Source: an uncultured Bacteroidaceae bacterium
GTDB taxonomy: Bacteria > Bacteroidota > Bacteroidia > Bacteroidales > Bacteroidaceae
DNA length: 64,000 nucleotides
Assembly: GCA_905235575.1 (NCBI GenBank)
Contig: CAJOLZ010000005.1
Span: 33,010-97,009 of the forward strand
Reading direction: 5' to 3'
Under the pieces are notes generated by a model. That model made no database searches, had not been told where the DNA came from, and saw only the letters and a program-made list of their open reading frames with translations. The position numbers and the translations under genes are program-made. This document shows positions 54,794 to 63,152 of the stretch, piece by piece (the stretch's first letter is position 1; every line of letters begins with the position of its first letter).

Positions 54794-55645
54794 TTAGGGA
54801 ATCATCTTTTCGATGGGCACCACCAGTATGCCCTGAGCGCCCAGCTCCTTCAACTGACGGATAATCTCCCAGAAACGTTTCTCGTCGATAACGGTGTGTA
54901 CGCTGCTCCATCCCTCGGTGGCGAGCGGCATCACGGTGGGGCTCTTTGCACCCGGCAATACACTCACCACGTCGGCCACGCGGTCTGTCGGGACGTTCAT
55001 CAGCACGTACTTCTTGTCCTCGGCGGCCTTCACAGCCTCGATGCGGAAGAGCAATTCGTCGAGCGTAGCCCGTTTTTCTTTGTCCAGACTACGGTTGGCA
55101 ATCAGTATCGCCTCGCTCTTCATCACCACTTCCACCTCTTTCAGGTTGTTGCTCACCAGGGTGCTGCCGCTGGAGACGATGTCGAAGATGGCGTCCGAGA
55201 GTCCGATGCCCGGGCTAATCTCCACCGAGCCCATGATGACATGTATGTCGGCCGCGATGTGGTGCTCCTGCATGAAACGGCGCAGGATGCCGGGATACGA
55301 GGTGGCTATCTTCTTACCCTCGAACCACTTCAGGCCGAGATACGAAATACCCTTGGGGATGGCCAGCGAGAGGCGGCATTTGCTGAATCCCAGCGGCCGC
55401 ACAATCTCGGCATCCTCGTGTCGTTCTTCATATTCGTTCAGCCCGACGATGCCCAGGTCGGCCACGCCGGTGGCCACACTCTGCGGAATGTCATCGTCGC
55501 GCAGATACAAGATTTCTACAGGGAAATTACTACTCTGTGTGAGCAGTGTGCGGGCGCTGCTGCTCACCTTTATGCCAGCCTCGGCCAGCAGGGACATGGT
55601 GTCTTCGTTCAGACGTCCCTTCGATTGTACCGCTATTCGTAACAT
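54794..55645 (-). CDS. hisG: ATP phosphoribosyltransferase, long form
   Basis: Commits ATP and PRPP to histidine synthesis. At 283 residues it is the long form with a C-terminal ACT-like regulatory domain for histidine feedback. Motifs: AVQSKGRLNEDTM, GVADLGIVGLNEYEE and the PRPP loop region DIVSSGSTLVSNNL. An in-frame ATG two codons upstream (55651) is an alternative; the longer frame running through cluster J is rejected. It leads hisG-hisD-hisC-hisB-recR. Confidence 0.95.
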   Translation of the reverse strand: MLRIAVQSKGRLNEDTMSLLAEAGIKVSSSARTLLTQSSNFPVEILYLRDDDIPQSVATGVADLGIVGLNEYEERHEDAEIVRPLGFSKCRLSLAIPKGISYLGLKWFEGKKIATSYPGILRRFMQEHHIAADIHVIMGSVEISPGIGLSDAIFDIVSSGSTLVSNNLKEVEVVMKSEAILIANRSLDKEKRATLDELLFRIEAVKAAEDKKYVLMNVPTDRVADVVSVLPGAKSPTVMPLATEGWSSVHTVIDEKRFWEIIRQLKELGAQGILVVPIEKMIP

Positions 55646-55664
55646 GTTCATTCTCGTTTCAGCC

Positions 55665-55715
55665 TGCAAAGTTACGAATAAGCGAGCAGAAACCCAAATA
55701 TATTTGAGGTTTTCC
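55665..55715 (-). promoter_or_regulatory. Promoter of the hisGDCB-recR operon, conserved extended type
   Basis: TTTG (55698-55695), 20-bp spacer, TAACTTTG (55674-55667) on the minus strand. GAAAACCTCAAATA upstream matches the pheS promoter, and CTCGCTTATTCGTA matches all four members of this promoter set. The leader to the ATG at 55645 is only about 15 bases, so a histidine attenuator leader peptide is excluded. Confidence 0.75.
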
Positions 55716-55760
55716 AAGCGAGGAGCATCTTCTGACACTGGCAGCCTGTCACTCCGTCTG

Positions 55761-55846
55761 AAAACGCAACGTGGTGCGACGGGCATCGCAACGTGCTGCG
55801 ACAGGCGTCGCACCGTGGTGCGTCAGCCGACGAACCACGGTGCGAT
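55761..55846. repeat. 22-bp palindromic repeat cluster J
   Basis: Three full units (cores GCAACGTGGTGC, GCAACGTGCTGC, GCACCGTGGTGC) and a closing half unit, opened by AAAACGCA, between the lactonase 3' end and the hisG promoter. Confidence 0.9.
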
Positions 55847-55870
55847 GACGGGAGGCTTGGAATGTAAGGT

Positions 55871-56962
55871 TTACCTACACCTCTTCTTGGCCTTCGGGAC
55901 GAAGAATTTGAGACACGAAGGATTGTTCATGGGAATGCGCTTTCCGGTGTCGGTGAGGAGGCCTGTGAGTATGTGGCGCGAGAAAATCTGAATGACGTCC
56001 TCGTCGCGGCTCGCCACCAACAGATAGCGTCCGTCGGGCGTGATGGCGAAATTGCGCGGATAGGCAGCCGTGGGCTGGTAGCCGATTTTGGTGAGCGTCC
56101 CGTCCTCTTTCACGCGCAGGATGGAGAGTCCGTCGCCCTTCAGGCGGTGGCTGGCATAGACAAAACGTCCGTCGGGCGACATGTGTATGTCGGCACTACC
56201 TCCGGCGCCGAGTGAATCGCAGAGCACAGCCTGAAGCACACGCACGTGGTCGGGGTCGGAATAGTCGAGCGTACATACCTCACCAGAGATTTCGCCCAGC
56301 AGATAGGCCAGGGGACGGTCGGGCGAGAAGCAGAGGTGGCGCGGCCCGAGGAGCGCCTTGGTGAAATGGTCGGACTGGTGTTCGGGGTCGATTTGCGGTG
56401 TGCCGTGCGAATCGAGGGTGAAGGCGCGTATCTGGTCGGTTCCCAGGTCGGTGCACCAGAGGCGCTTCCCGTCGGGGGTATAGTAAACGCCGTGCATGTA
56501 GGGGTGCGTCTGTCGCTCGGGATGCACGCTGCTGCCCGTGAATTTATAGACGTTGGGCGAGCCGAGACGTCCGCCGCGCTTCACTTGGAAGGAGGTGATG
56601 CTGCCGCTGTAATAGTTGGCTGTGACCACCAGACGTCCGTTGGGCGAGAGGGCGATGTTACTGGGTGCGCCGCCGTGAGCCAGCTGGCTGCTCGTCAGCT
56701 TTAACGTGCCTTTTCGGGGATTGAATTCCAGGCTGTTGGCGGTGGCGGTGACTTCGTTCGCGTCTTCGCCTACGGAGTAGATGTGGCGACCGTCGGGCGA
56801 AAGGCATAGGAAGCCGGGATTGGAGATGCCCGTAGCTCCGCAAAGATAGGTGGTCTCGGCCGTCTCAGTATCGAAGGTATACACGCGCACGCCCTCGTCT
56901 TTGGCTCCCGAGTAGCTGCCCACGAAAAGATAGATGATGGAAAGAATGATGGAAAAATTCAT
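55871..56962 (-). CDS. Lactonase family protein (seven-bladed beta-propeller)
   Basis: A 363-residue protein of the 6-phosphogluconolactonase (Pgl) type propeller family: repeated blades marked by SPDGRHIYSVGED, SPNGRLVVTANYYSG, TPDGKRLWCTDLG and TPDGRYLLVASRDED. A hydrophobic N-terminus (FSIILSIIYLFVGSYSG) may be a short signal or membrane anchor. It may hydrolyse 6-phosphogluconolactone or another lactone; catalytic activity is not proven by sequence. It diverges from the DUF5020 gene. Confidence 0.85.
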   Translation of the reverse strand: MNFSIILSIIYLFVGSYSGAKDEGVRVYTFDTETAETTYLCGATGISNPGFLCLSPDGRHIYSVGEDANEVTATANSLEFNPRKGTLKLTSSQLAHGGAPSNIALSPNGRLVVTANYYSGSITSFQVKRGGRLGSPNVYKFTGSSVHPERQTHPYMHGVYYTPDGKRLWCTDLGTDQIRAFTLDSHGTPQIDPEHQSDHFTKALLGPRHLCFSPDRPLAYLLGEISGEVCTLDYSDPDHVRVLQAVLCDSLGAGGSADIHMSPDGRFVYASHRLKGDGLSILRVKEDGTLTKIGYQPTAAYPRNFAITPDGRYLLVASRDEDVIQIFSRHILTGLLTDTGKRIPMNNPSCLKFFVPKAKKRCR

Positions 56963-57032
56963 AAAGCAGATGTTTTTTAAAATTCACAACTTACAATACA
57001 CAATTCATAACATGAAACGTACTTCATGGTGT

Positions 57033-57040
57033 CAAAGGTA
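57033..57040 (-). promoter_or_regulatory. -7 element of the lactonase gene
   Basis: TACCTTTG on the minus strand, about 70 bases upstream of the ATG. This divergent gap has no 22-bp repeat cluster. Confidence 0.6.
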
Positions 57041-57084
57041 GAAAGATTTTTCGTTTTTTCAACAAAGAACAGGTGGAAAAATGC

Positions 57085-57092
57085 TATCTTTG
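57085..57092 (+). promoter_or_regulatory. -7 element of the DUF5020 gene
   Basis: TATCTTTG, 60 bases upstream of the ATG at 57152. Confidence 0.65.
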
Positions 57093-57151
57093 CGCCTAAA
57101 ATCCATAAAAAACAGACATACCAGTCTATTATCAACCATTTATTTACAAAA

Positions 57152-57904
57152 ATGAAACGATTTATTTTTTCACTCCTGCTGATGACTACAGCTTTGGGAA
57201 CTTGGGCACAAGTAAACCTGCAAATGCACTACGACCTGGGACGAAAGACTAATCCCGACACGGAAAATGACCGACCAAACTTCACTGCAACCATCGAACA
57301 GTTCCGTCCCGACCGACTGGGCAACATTTTCTATTTTATCGACCTCGACCTCTACAGCCACGGCATGAAGGGAGCATACATCGAATTCTCACGTGAATTC
57401 AACCTGGGTCAAAAAGGCCTCGCCATACACGGCGAATACAACGGCGGACTGACATCGGGACGACAGGAAATATGGTGCAGTCAGTTTCAGCATGCCCTGC
57501 TCGCCGGACCGGCATACAACGGGCACAGCAACGATTTCCGCCGCACCTGGAGCGTGCAGGCACTCTTCAAGCAATACTTTCATGGCAACGGCAACTCGAG
57601 CGCCTTCCCGGGATGGCAACTGACTGGGGTCTGGAGCCTGACATTTGCGCCCCGCGACATGTTCACCTTCTCGGGCTATATCGACTTCTGGCGCAGCCGC
57701 AAAAGTGCTGGAAAATATCACGTCACAATGATGTCCGAACCGCAGCTGTGGTACAATCTGGACAGCATGCGGCGAGGTGGAAAGACACATCTGAGCATCG
57801 GCACCGAATGGGAAGTGAGCAACAATTTCATCTATCCCACCTGCGACACCGACCGCACCTTCTTCTGGAACCCGACGCTGGCCGTGAAGTGGACGATGAA
57901 GTGA
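57152..57904 (+). CDS. DUF5020-like outer-membrane protein
   Basis: A 250-residue exported protein with a signal peptide (MKRFIFSLLLMTTALGTWA) and a short barrel of amphipathic strands (NIFYFIDLDLYSH, PQLWYNLDSMRRGGKTHLSI, NPTLAVKWTMK). It resembles DUF5020 and nucleoside-specific channel (Tsx-like) proteins, so a small porin is likely. The start at 57152 excludes an open frame that begins upstream of the promoter. It converges tightly (12 bp) on the GH3 gene. Confidence 0.8.
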   Translation: MKRFIFSLLLMTTALGTWAQVNLQMHYDLGRKTNPDTENDRPNFTATIEQFRPDRLGNIFYFIDLDLYSHGMKGAYIEFSREFNLGQKGLAIHGEYNGGLTSGRQEIWCSQFQHALLAGPAYNGHSNDFRRTWSVQALFKQYFHGNGNSSAFPGWQLTGVWSLTFAPRDMFTFSGYIDFWRSRKSAGKYHVTMMSEPQLWYNLDSMRRGGKTHLSIGTEWEVSNNFIYPTCDTDRTFFWNPTLAVKWTMK

Positions 57905-57916
57905 TATCCTGTCACT

Positions 57917-60163
57917 TCACTTTCGCACCACACCGAGAGTCTGCAAGTCGGAGGCACGACAGCTAGTACCCACTTGCAATTCGTATCGTCCGGGATACTG
58001 TGTGAGGGTGTTTGTCTGCGGATTCCACCATTCGAAATCCTTGTCGGTGAACGGTATTTCTACCGTAACACTCCCTCCAGCCGGCACCTCCACACGGCGG
58101 AAGGCGCGAAGCGTGCGCACTGGGCCATCCGCATCGTCGGGACGACGCAAATAGACCTGAACCACCTCGGCCCCATCGCGAGAACCGACATTGCGAACAC
58201 GTGCCGAAACCACACCATTACGATACCTCACACGGTCCACACGAAACGAGGTGTAGCTCAGTCCGAAACCGAACGGCCAAAGAGGTTCCTCTGTCATGTA
58301 ACGATAGGTACGACCTTGCATCCGATAATCTTCATAGTCTGGCAGTTGAGCATTGTTGCGATAGAACGTAACGGGCAACTTACCGCTGGGATTGCATCGT
58401 CCATAGAGCACATCCGCCACAGCCGTGCCACCACTCTGTCCACCGTACCATGCCTGAACGATGGCATCGCAGAAGCGCGATTCGGGCTCCAAGGCAATGG
58501 CACTGCCCGAGCAATTGACAAAGACGATACGGGCTCCGGCCTCGTGAAGACGACGCAAGAGGCGACGCTGCACATCGGGAAGTTCAATGTCGGTGCGGTC
58601 GCCTCCGTAGAAACCCGGATAGTGAACCGACATTTCTTCACCCTCGAGACGAGGTGAAATGCCTCCCACGTAGATAACAACCCATGAATCGAGGTTCTCT
58701 TTCAGAAGACCCGCAGGCATCGGCAGCCCCTGCGCAGCCTCGTCGGGCGTCTGCACCAAGGGATAGTCAAACCATTCCACCTTGCCCGTATTGCCTTTCT
58801 CGATGGCCGAATAGATGGTCTCGGTGTGCGAAGGGAAGCCATTGTAGTTTCCCCACTGCATGGTGGAATCCACTGCGTTCTGCCCTATGACGAGGATATT
58901 CTGGTCGGGACTGAGAGGCAAGAGATTGTTGCGATTCTGCAGCAAGACGATGCTCTGCCGAGCCGATTCGAGAGCCAAGGCACAATGTTCGGGACAATCG
59001 ACCACGGTGGACGGAATGTTTTTCCATTCCACCAAACTTTCGTCATCGAAATCACCCAAGAGGAAACGGGCACGCAACAGACGAATGAGACTGCGGTCAA
59101 CCTCAGCCTCAGAGACTTTTCCTGCAGCAACGCCCTCGACAAGCGAACGGAATGACTGTCCGCACTCTACGTCGGTTCCTGAACGAAGAGCGTGCGAAAC
59201 GGCATCGACCTTCGTAGCCGAAAAGCCATGACGACCATTCTCCCAGAAATCATTCAAGGCCCCGCAGTCGCTCGTTACAAGCCCGTCGAAACCCCATTCT
59301 TGACGCAATATCTGCTGCAAGAGACGCGTGTTTCCGCAGCAAGGTTCACCATCGAAACGCTGATAGGCACACATAATCTCGGCGACATGCCCATCTTGCA
59401 CCAGCGTCTTGAAAGCAGGCAAATAAGTCTCCCAAAGGTCACGCGGAGGCAACGATTCAATATCCATCCTGTGACGACTCCATTCAGGGCCACTGTGCAC
59501 TGCAAAATGCTTAGCGCAAGCCAACAACTTCTGGTAGCGATGTCCTTCGGGGCCCTGCAGTCCGCGCACCACAGCCAAGCCCATGCGCGATGTCAGATAA
59601 GGGTCTTCGCCATAAGTCTCCTGTCCCCTGCCCCATCGTGGGTCGCGGAAGATGTTGATATTAGGTGTCCAGAACGAAAGACCTTCGTAGATATGACTGT
59701 GTCCGTCGCGTCGGGCAATGTTGTTTTTCGCCCGAGCCTCGGTGCTGACAGCATCAAAACAACGCTGCACAAGCCCGTCGTTCCATGTGGCAGCCAGCCC
59801 CATCGTAATGGGAAAGACCGTGGCAAGTCCGTTTCGCCCTACGCCATGCAAAGCCTCGCTCCACCAGTTGAATTCAGGGATGCCCCATCGTTCGTTGGCC
59901 CGCGATTCGTGTTCCATCAACGTCACTTTCTCCTGAAGACTGAGACGCGAGCACAAATCCTCAGCCCTTTCCTGTGGCGAGAGAGATGGATCCTGATAAG
60001 GGAAACGTGGCTGCTGAGCAAACAGAGAGAGGCTCGAGAAAGTTGACAGCAGGACGACCGATGGAACAGCGAGAGTTAAGCGGAGCCTGCTTCGACCTGG
60101 CCGAGTCGTAACAGAGGAAGACAGAACGTCTATGAAAAGTCGAAAATTCATCATTCTTTGCAT
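57917..60163 (-). CDS. Family 3 glycoside hydrolase (beta-xylosidase/beta-glucosidase type)
   Basis: An exported enzyme of about 748 residues that should release terminal beta-linked sugars from oligosaccharides. After a long basic signal region (to about SLSLFAQ) come the GH3 TIM barrel with the nucleophile Asp in LVTSDCGAL (about 296), the alpha/beta sandwich and a C-terminal fibronectin III-like domain (VQVYLRRPDDADG). The WWSEALHGVGRNG and FWTPNINIFRDPRWGRGQE segments are closer to xylan 1,4-beta-xylosidases than to BglX. The start (MQRMMNF) follows the promoter by 20 bases; 60154 is an alternative. Confidence 0.9.
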   Translation of the reverse strand: MQRMMNFRLFIDVLSSSVTTRPGRSRLRLTLAVPSVVLLSTFSSLSLFAQQPRFPYQDPSLSPQERAEDLCSRLSLQEKVTLMEHESRANERWGIPEFNWWSEALHGVGRNGLATVFPITMGLAATWNDGLVQRCFDAVSTEARAKNNIARRDGHSHIYEGLSFWTPNINIFRDPRWGRGQETYGEDPYLTSRMGLAVVRGLQGPEGHRYQKLLACAKHFAVHSGPEWSRHRMDIESLPPRDLWETYLPAFKTLVQDGHVAEIMCAYQRFDGEPCCGNTRLLQQILRQEWGFDGLVTSDCGALNDFWENGRHGFSATKVDAVSHALRSGTDVECGQSFRSLVEGVAAGKVSEAEVDRSLIRLLRARFLLGDFDDESLVEWKNIPSTVVDCPEHCALALESARQSIVLLQNRNNLLPLSPDQNILVIGQNAVDSTMQWGNYNGFPSHTETIYSAIEKGNTGKVEWFDYPLVQTPDEAAQGLPMPAGLLKENLDSWVVIYVGGISPRLEGEEMSVHYPGFYGGDRTDIELPDVQRRLLRRLHEAGARIVFVNCSGSAIALEPESRFCDAIVQAWYGGQSGGTAVADVLYGRCNPSGKLPVTFYRNNAQLPDYEDYRMQGRTYRYMTEEPLWPFGFGLSYTSFRVDRVRYRNGVVSARVRNVGSRDGAEVVQVYLRRPDDADGPVRTLRAFRRVEVPAGGSVTVEIPFTDKDFEWWNPQTNTLTQYPGRYELQVGTSCRASDLQTLGVVRK

Positions 60164-60182
60164 TTTAGTAGGATATTCGCTC

Positions 60183-60190
60183 CAAAGATA
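60183..60190 (-). promoter_or_regulatory. -7 element of the GH3 gene
   Basis: TATCTTTG on the minus strand, 20 bases before the chosen ATG. Confidence 0.6.
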
Positions 60191-60213
60191 CGGCATTTCC
60201 AGTGAAAAATAAC

Positions 60214-60221
60214 TATCTTTG
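60214..60221 (+). promoter_or_regulatory. -7 element of the nitroreductase-fucosidase operon
   Basis: TATCTTTG, 33 bases upstream of the nitroreductase ATG. With the element at 60183-60190 it forms a compact divergent promoter. Confidence 0.65.
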
Positions 60222-60253
60222 CGGCAAATTATTCAATCAACAACCAGCAGACA

Positions 60254-60886
60254 ATGAAAAGAATCTTACTTGCAGGCGCAATGATGACCCTGCTGCTGAG
60301 CAGCCCCATGAGCGGACAAACCATCAAATTGCCAGCTCCCAACATGAAGCGTCCCTCGCTGAGCGTCATGGAAACATTCCGCCAGCGCAAGAGCGAACGC
60401 ACTTTCAGTACACGCAACATCAACAGACAACTGCTCTCCGACCTGCTCTGGGCCGCACAGGGCAAGAACCGCGACGACGGCAAGCTCACCACACCCACCT
60501 GCATGAACTGGCAAGAGATACGCCTCTATGTCTTCGATGCACAGGGTGTCTCGCTCTACGACCCACAGACCCACACTCTCTCGCAAGTGGTGCGCGGCGA
60601 CCACCGAAACCTGGTGGCTGGTGGGCAAGACTGGGCCAAGGAAGCACCCATCAGCTTCGTACTCGTCAACGACATGGACAAGATGGGACTCCACGACGAA
60701 CGGACACGCGAAATGACTTCCGTCGACATAGGCATCTGCACACAGAACATCTGTCTGGCATGCGCCGCATTCGGGCTCAATACAGTTCCGCGCGGCACCA
60801 TGGATAACGCTCAGATACAGAAACTGCTCAGGCTCAGCCAATATCAGATACCAGTGATGAACAATCCCATAGGATACCCAAAGTGA
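60254..60886 (+). CDS. Nitroreductase-family protein with signal peptide
   Basis: A 210-residue FMN-binding-fold protein: RQRKSERTFSTRNINRQLLSDLLWAAQGKNR near the N-terminus (flavin-binding start of the family) and IGICTQNICLACAAFGLNTVPRG. Unusually it carries a signal peptide (MKRILLAGAMMTLLLSSPMSG), so it should act outside the cytosol, and it is shorter than canonical nitroreductases. It overlaps the fucosidase leader (the next ATG is 8 bp after its stop) and may share a transcript. Substrate unknown. Confidence 0.82.
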   Translation: MKRILLAGAMMTLLLSSPMSGQTIKLPAPNMKRPSLSVMETFRQRKSERTFSTRNINRQLLSDLLWAAQGKNRDDGKLTTPTCMNWQEIRLYVFDAQGVSLYDPQTHTLSQVVRGDHRNLVAGGQDWAKEAPISFVLVNDMDKMGLHDERTREMTSVDIGICTQNICLACAAFGLNTVPRGTMDNAQIQKLLRLSQYQIPVMNNPIGYPK

Positions 60887-60894
60887 GAGCAACC

Positions 60895-62241
60895 ATGAAA
60901 AGAATCCTCTTGGCAGCACTCCTGCTGCTCCCCCTCGGCCTGCAGAACATGCGAGCCGAAGTCATCCCCTCCGACGAGATGCGTCGGGTCCGAAACGACT
61001 TTCAAGACCGTAAGTTCGGAATCTTCATCCATTGGGGCATATACTCCATGCTCGGCGATGGCGAATGGGTCATGCACAACAAGAGCATCGACCGTCAGGA
61101 ATACGCCCACCTCGCAGGCGGATTCTGCCCCTCCTGGTTCAGTGCCCGCGAGTGGGTACTCCTCTTCAAAGAAGCCGGAGCACAGTACGTAACCTTCACC
61201 AGCCGCCACCACGACGGTTTCTCCATGTGGAACACCGAGGCCAGCGACTACAATGTCGTCAAGGCCACGCCCTTCGGACGCGATGTTCTCAAAGAACTCT
61301 CCGCAGCCTGCGCACAGGAAGGTCTCCCTCTCCACCTCTACTATTCACACATGGACTGGCAGCGCGCCGACTATCCCACCGGCAACTGCAAGAACCTGCC
61401 ACACGACCCCTCCACCACCAACTGGAACAGCTACAACGCCTTCATGAACCGTCAGCTCACCGAACTGCTCACAAACTATGGTCCCATCGGAGCCATCTGG
61501 TTTGACGGCATGTGGGACCACCCCGAAGAAGGTTTCGACTGGGGACTGGACGAACAGTATGAGCTCATCCACCGCCTGCAGCCACGCTGCATGATAGGCA
61601 ACAACCACCACGGGGCCATACACGACGGAGAAGACTTCCAGCTTTTCGAACAAGATCTCCCCGGACAGAACACCACCGGCTTCGCTCCCGACCAGCAGAT
61701 GAGCACCCTGCCCTACGAATCGTGCCAGACCATGAACAGTACCTGGGGATACAGCATCACCGACAAGAGTTACAAGTCCTCGGCCGAAGTCATACGTCGA
61801 CTCGTGCGCTGCGCCGGAATGAACTCGAACCTGCTCCTCAACGTAGGTCCGCGCCCCGACGGACAGATACCCGACGAGGCCGTCAAGATACTTCAGGACG
61901 TCGGCACCTTCATGCAATCCTACGGCAAGACCATTCTTTCCACACGCGGAGGATGCGTGCCACCACAGCCTTGGGGCGTAACCACACAGCGCGGCAAGAA
62001 ACTATACATTCACATTCTCAACAGCGAGAAAGACGGGCGCATAACAAACGAGGGTCTCGAACAAGTGGAGGGACGATGGTCGCTCCTGCTGCCCACCGGA
62101 AAATACAGCATCAAGAGCGTGTCGCGCATGGGAGGCTCCACACTCACCTTCCGCAACGAAAAAGGCGGCACACGCATCTTCCTGCCTACACGCCCGACCA
62201 CCGATGTAACGGACTACATCTTGGAAGCTACGCTCAACTGA
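60895..62241 (+). CDS. Alpha-L-fucosidase (GH29)
   Basis: An exported 448-residue glycosidase removing alpha-linked fucose from host or plant glycans. Signal peptide MKRILLAALLLLPLGLQNMRA, then the family core: KFGIFIHWGIYSM, YVTFTSRHHDGFSMW and the catalytic nucleophile region GAIWFDGMWDH (Asp about 205), ending with a beta domain. An upstream GTG in frame (60883) gives four extra residues before the signal and is less likely. It is the second gene of its operon; repeat cluster K follows. Confidence 0.92.
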   Translation: MKRILLAALLLLPLGLQNMRAEVIPSDEMRRVRNDFQDRKFGIFIHWGIYSMLGDGEWVMHNKSIDRQEYAHLAGGFCPSWFSAREWVLLFKEAGAQYVTFTSRHHDGFSMWNTEASDYNVVKATPFGRDVLKELSAACAQEGLPLHLYYSHMDWQRADYPTGNCKNLPHDPSTTNWNSYNAFMNRQLTELLTNYGPIGAIWFDGMWDHPEEGFDWGLDEQYELIHRLQPRCMIGNNHHGAIHDGEDFQLFEQDLPGQNTTGFAPDQQMSTLPYESCQTMNSTWGYSITDKSYKSSAEVIRRLVRCAGMNSNLLLNVGPRPDGQIPDEAVKILQDVGTFMQSYGKTILSTRGGCVPPQPWGVTTQRGKKLYIHILNSEKDGRITNEGLEQVEGRWSLLLPTGKYSIKSVSRMGGSTLTFRNEKGGTRIFLPTRPTTDVTDYILEATLN

Positions 62242-62288
62242 GACAAGTAAATAACAAGAGTACAGTTTAACAGACCGCAGTGCGTCGA

Positions 62289-62355
62289 TAAACGCAACGT
62301 GCTGCGATGGTCAACGCACCGTGCTGCGACAGACGTCGCAGCACGGTGCGTTTTT
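62289..62355. repeat. 22-bp palindromic repeat cluster K
   Basis: Two full units (cores GCAACGTGCTGC, GCACCGTGCTGC) and a closing half unit GCAGCACGGTGCGTTTTT, opened by AAACGCA. A degenerate half unit precedes it at 62274-62288. Confidence 0.9.
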
Positions 62356-62410
62356 GTTAGTTCCATGTTGCTTCTGTCTGACGGCGTCGGGTGTTGAAGA
62401 AAACACACTC

Positions 62411-62467
62411 TTTCGAGAAAATCAAAACAAGTTTTGCTTTTCTACTCGCTTATTCGTACCTTTGCAG
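62411..62467 (+). promoter_or_regulatory. Promoter of the SlyD-like gene, conserved extended type
   Basis: TTTG at 62433-62436, 20-bp spacer, TACCTTTG at 62457-62464. Nearly identical to the hisH promoter across the whole segment, including CAAAACAAGTTTTG around the -33 element. Confidence 0.75.
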
Positions 62468-62496
62468 TTGAAAATCTCAATTTTAACTTTACAATT

Positions 62497-63093
62497 ATGG
62501 CAAACGAACAAGAGAACAGATATATCTGCGTGGCATATAAGCTCTATGTTCCCATGAAGGACAACGGCAGCGAGCTGGTGGAAGAGGCCACTGCGGAGCA
62601 TCCTTTCCAGCTGGTTTCGGGCATGGGACTGGCACTGGATGCATTCGAGGCGCAGGTGGTTCCGCTGAAGGCTGGCGAGGCGTTCGACTTCACACTGAGC
62701 ATCGACGAGGCTTATGGCCCCTACGTGGAGGAGGCGGTGCAGAAGGTGCCCCGCAACGTGTTTGAAATAGACGGACGGCTGGACAGCCGATACATCTACG
62801 AGGGGGCAGTAGTGCCGCTGATGAACTCCGACGGCGAACGCTTCAATGGTGTCATCGCCGAGATTGGAGAGAAGGAGATTACGGTCGACTTGAATCACCC
62901 CTTTGCTGGTAAGCCGCTTCACTTTGTGGGCAGCGTGACAGAGAACCATGTTGCCACCAACGAGGAGATACAGCGGACGATTGGCGAGATGACGGGCGGT
63001 TGCGGTGGTTGCGGCGGCAAATGCAGCAGTTGTGGCAGCGGATGCGGATGCGACTGTGATTGCGACTGCGACTGTGGCGATGCCAGCAAATAG
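62497..63093 (+). CDS. SlyD-like FKBP peptidyl-prolyl isomerase with Cys-rich tail
   Basis: A cytosolic prolyl isomerase/chaperone of 198 residues. The FKBP half (FQLVSGMGLALDAFEAQV, SIDEAYGPYVEEAVQKVP) encloses an insert-in-flap domain, as in SlyD. The C-terminal 30 residues are almost only Gly, Cys, Asp and Ser (GGCGGCGGKCSSCG and CDCDCDCDCG), a likely metal-binding tail comparable to the His/Cys-rich tail of E. coli SlyD, which binds nickel and zinc. The start at 62497 follows the promoter by 32 bases; the longer frame crosses the promoter. Confidence 0.9.
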   Translation: MANEQENRYICVAYKLYVPMKDNGSELVEEATAEHPFQLVSGMGLALDAFEAQVVPLKAGEAFDFTLSIDEAYGPYVEEAVQKVPRNVFEIDGRLDSRYIYEGAVVPLMNSDGERFNGVIAEIGEKEITVDLNHPFAGKPLHFVGSVTENHVATNEEIQRTIGEMTGGCGGCGGKCSSCGSGCGCDCDCDCDCGDASK

Positions 63094-63152
63094 TGATACA
63101 ACCTCAATATAAATATAATTCACGGGCGAACGCCTGACTGCCTGAACATGAG

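Noticed and set aside
55646-55870. Histidine attenuator upstream of hisG
   Set aside because: The promoter leaves a leader of only about 15 bases and there is no His-rich leader peptide.
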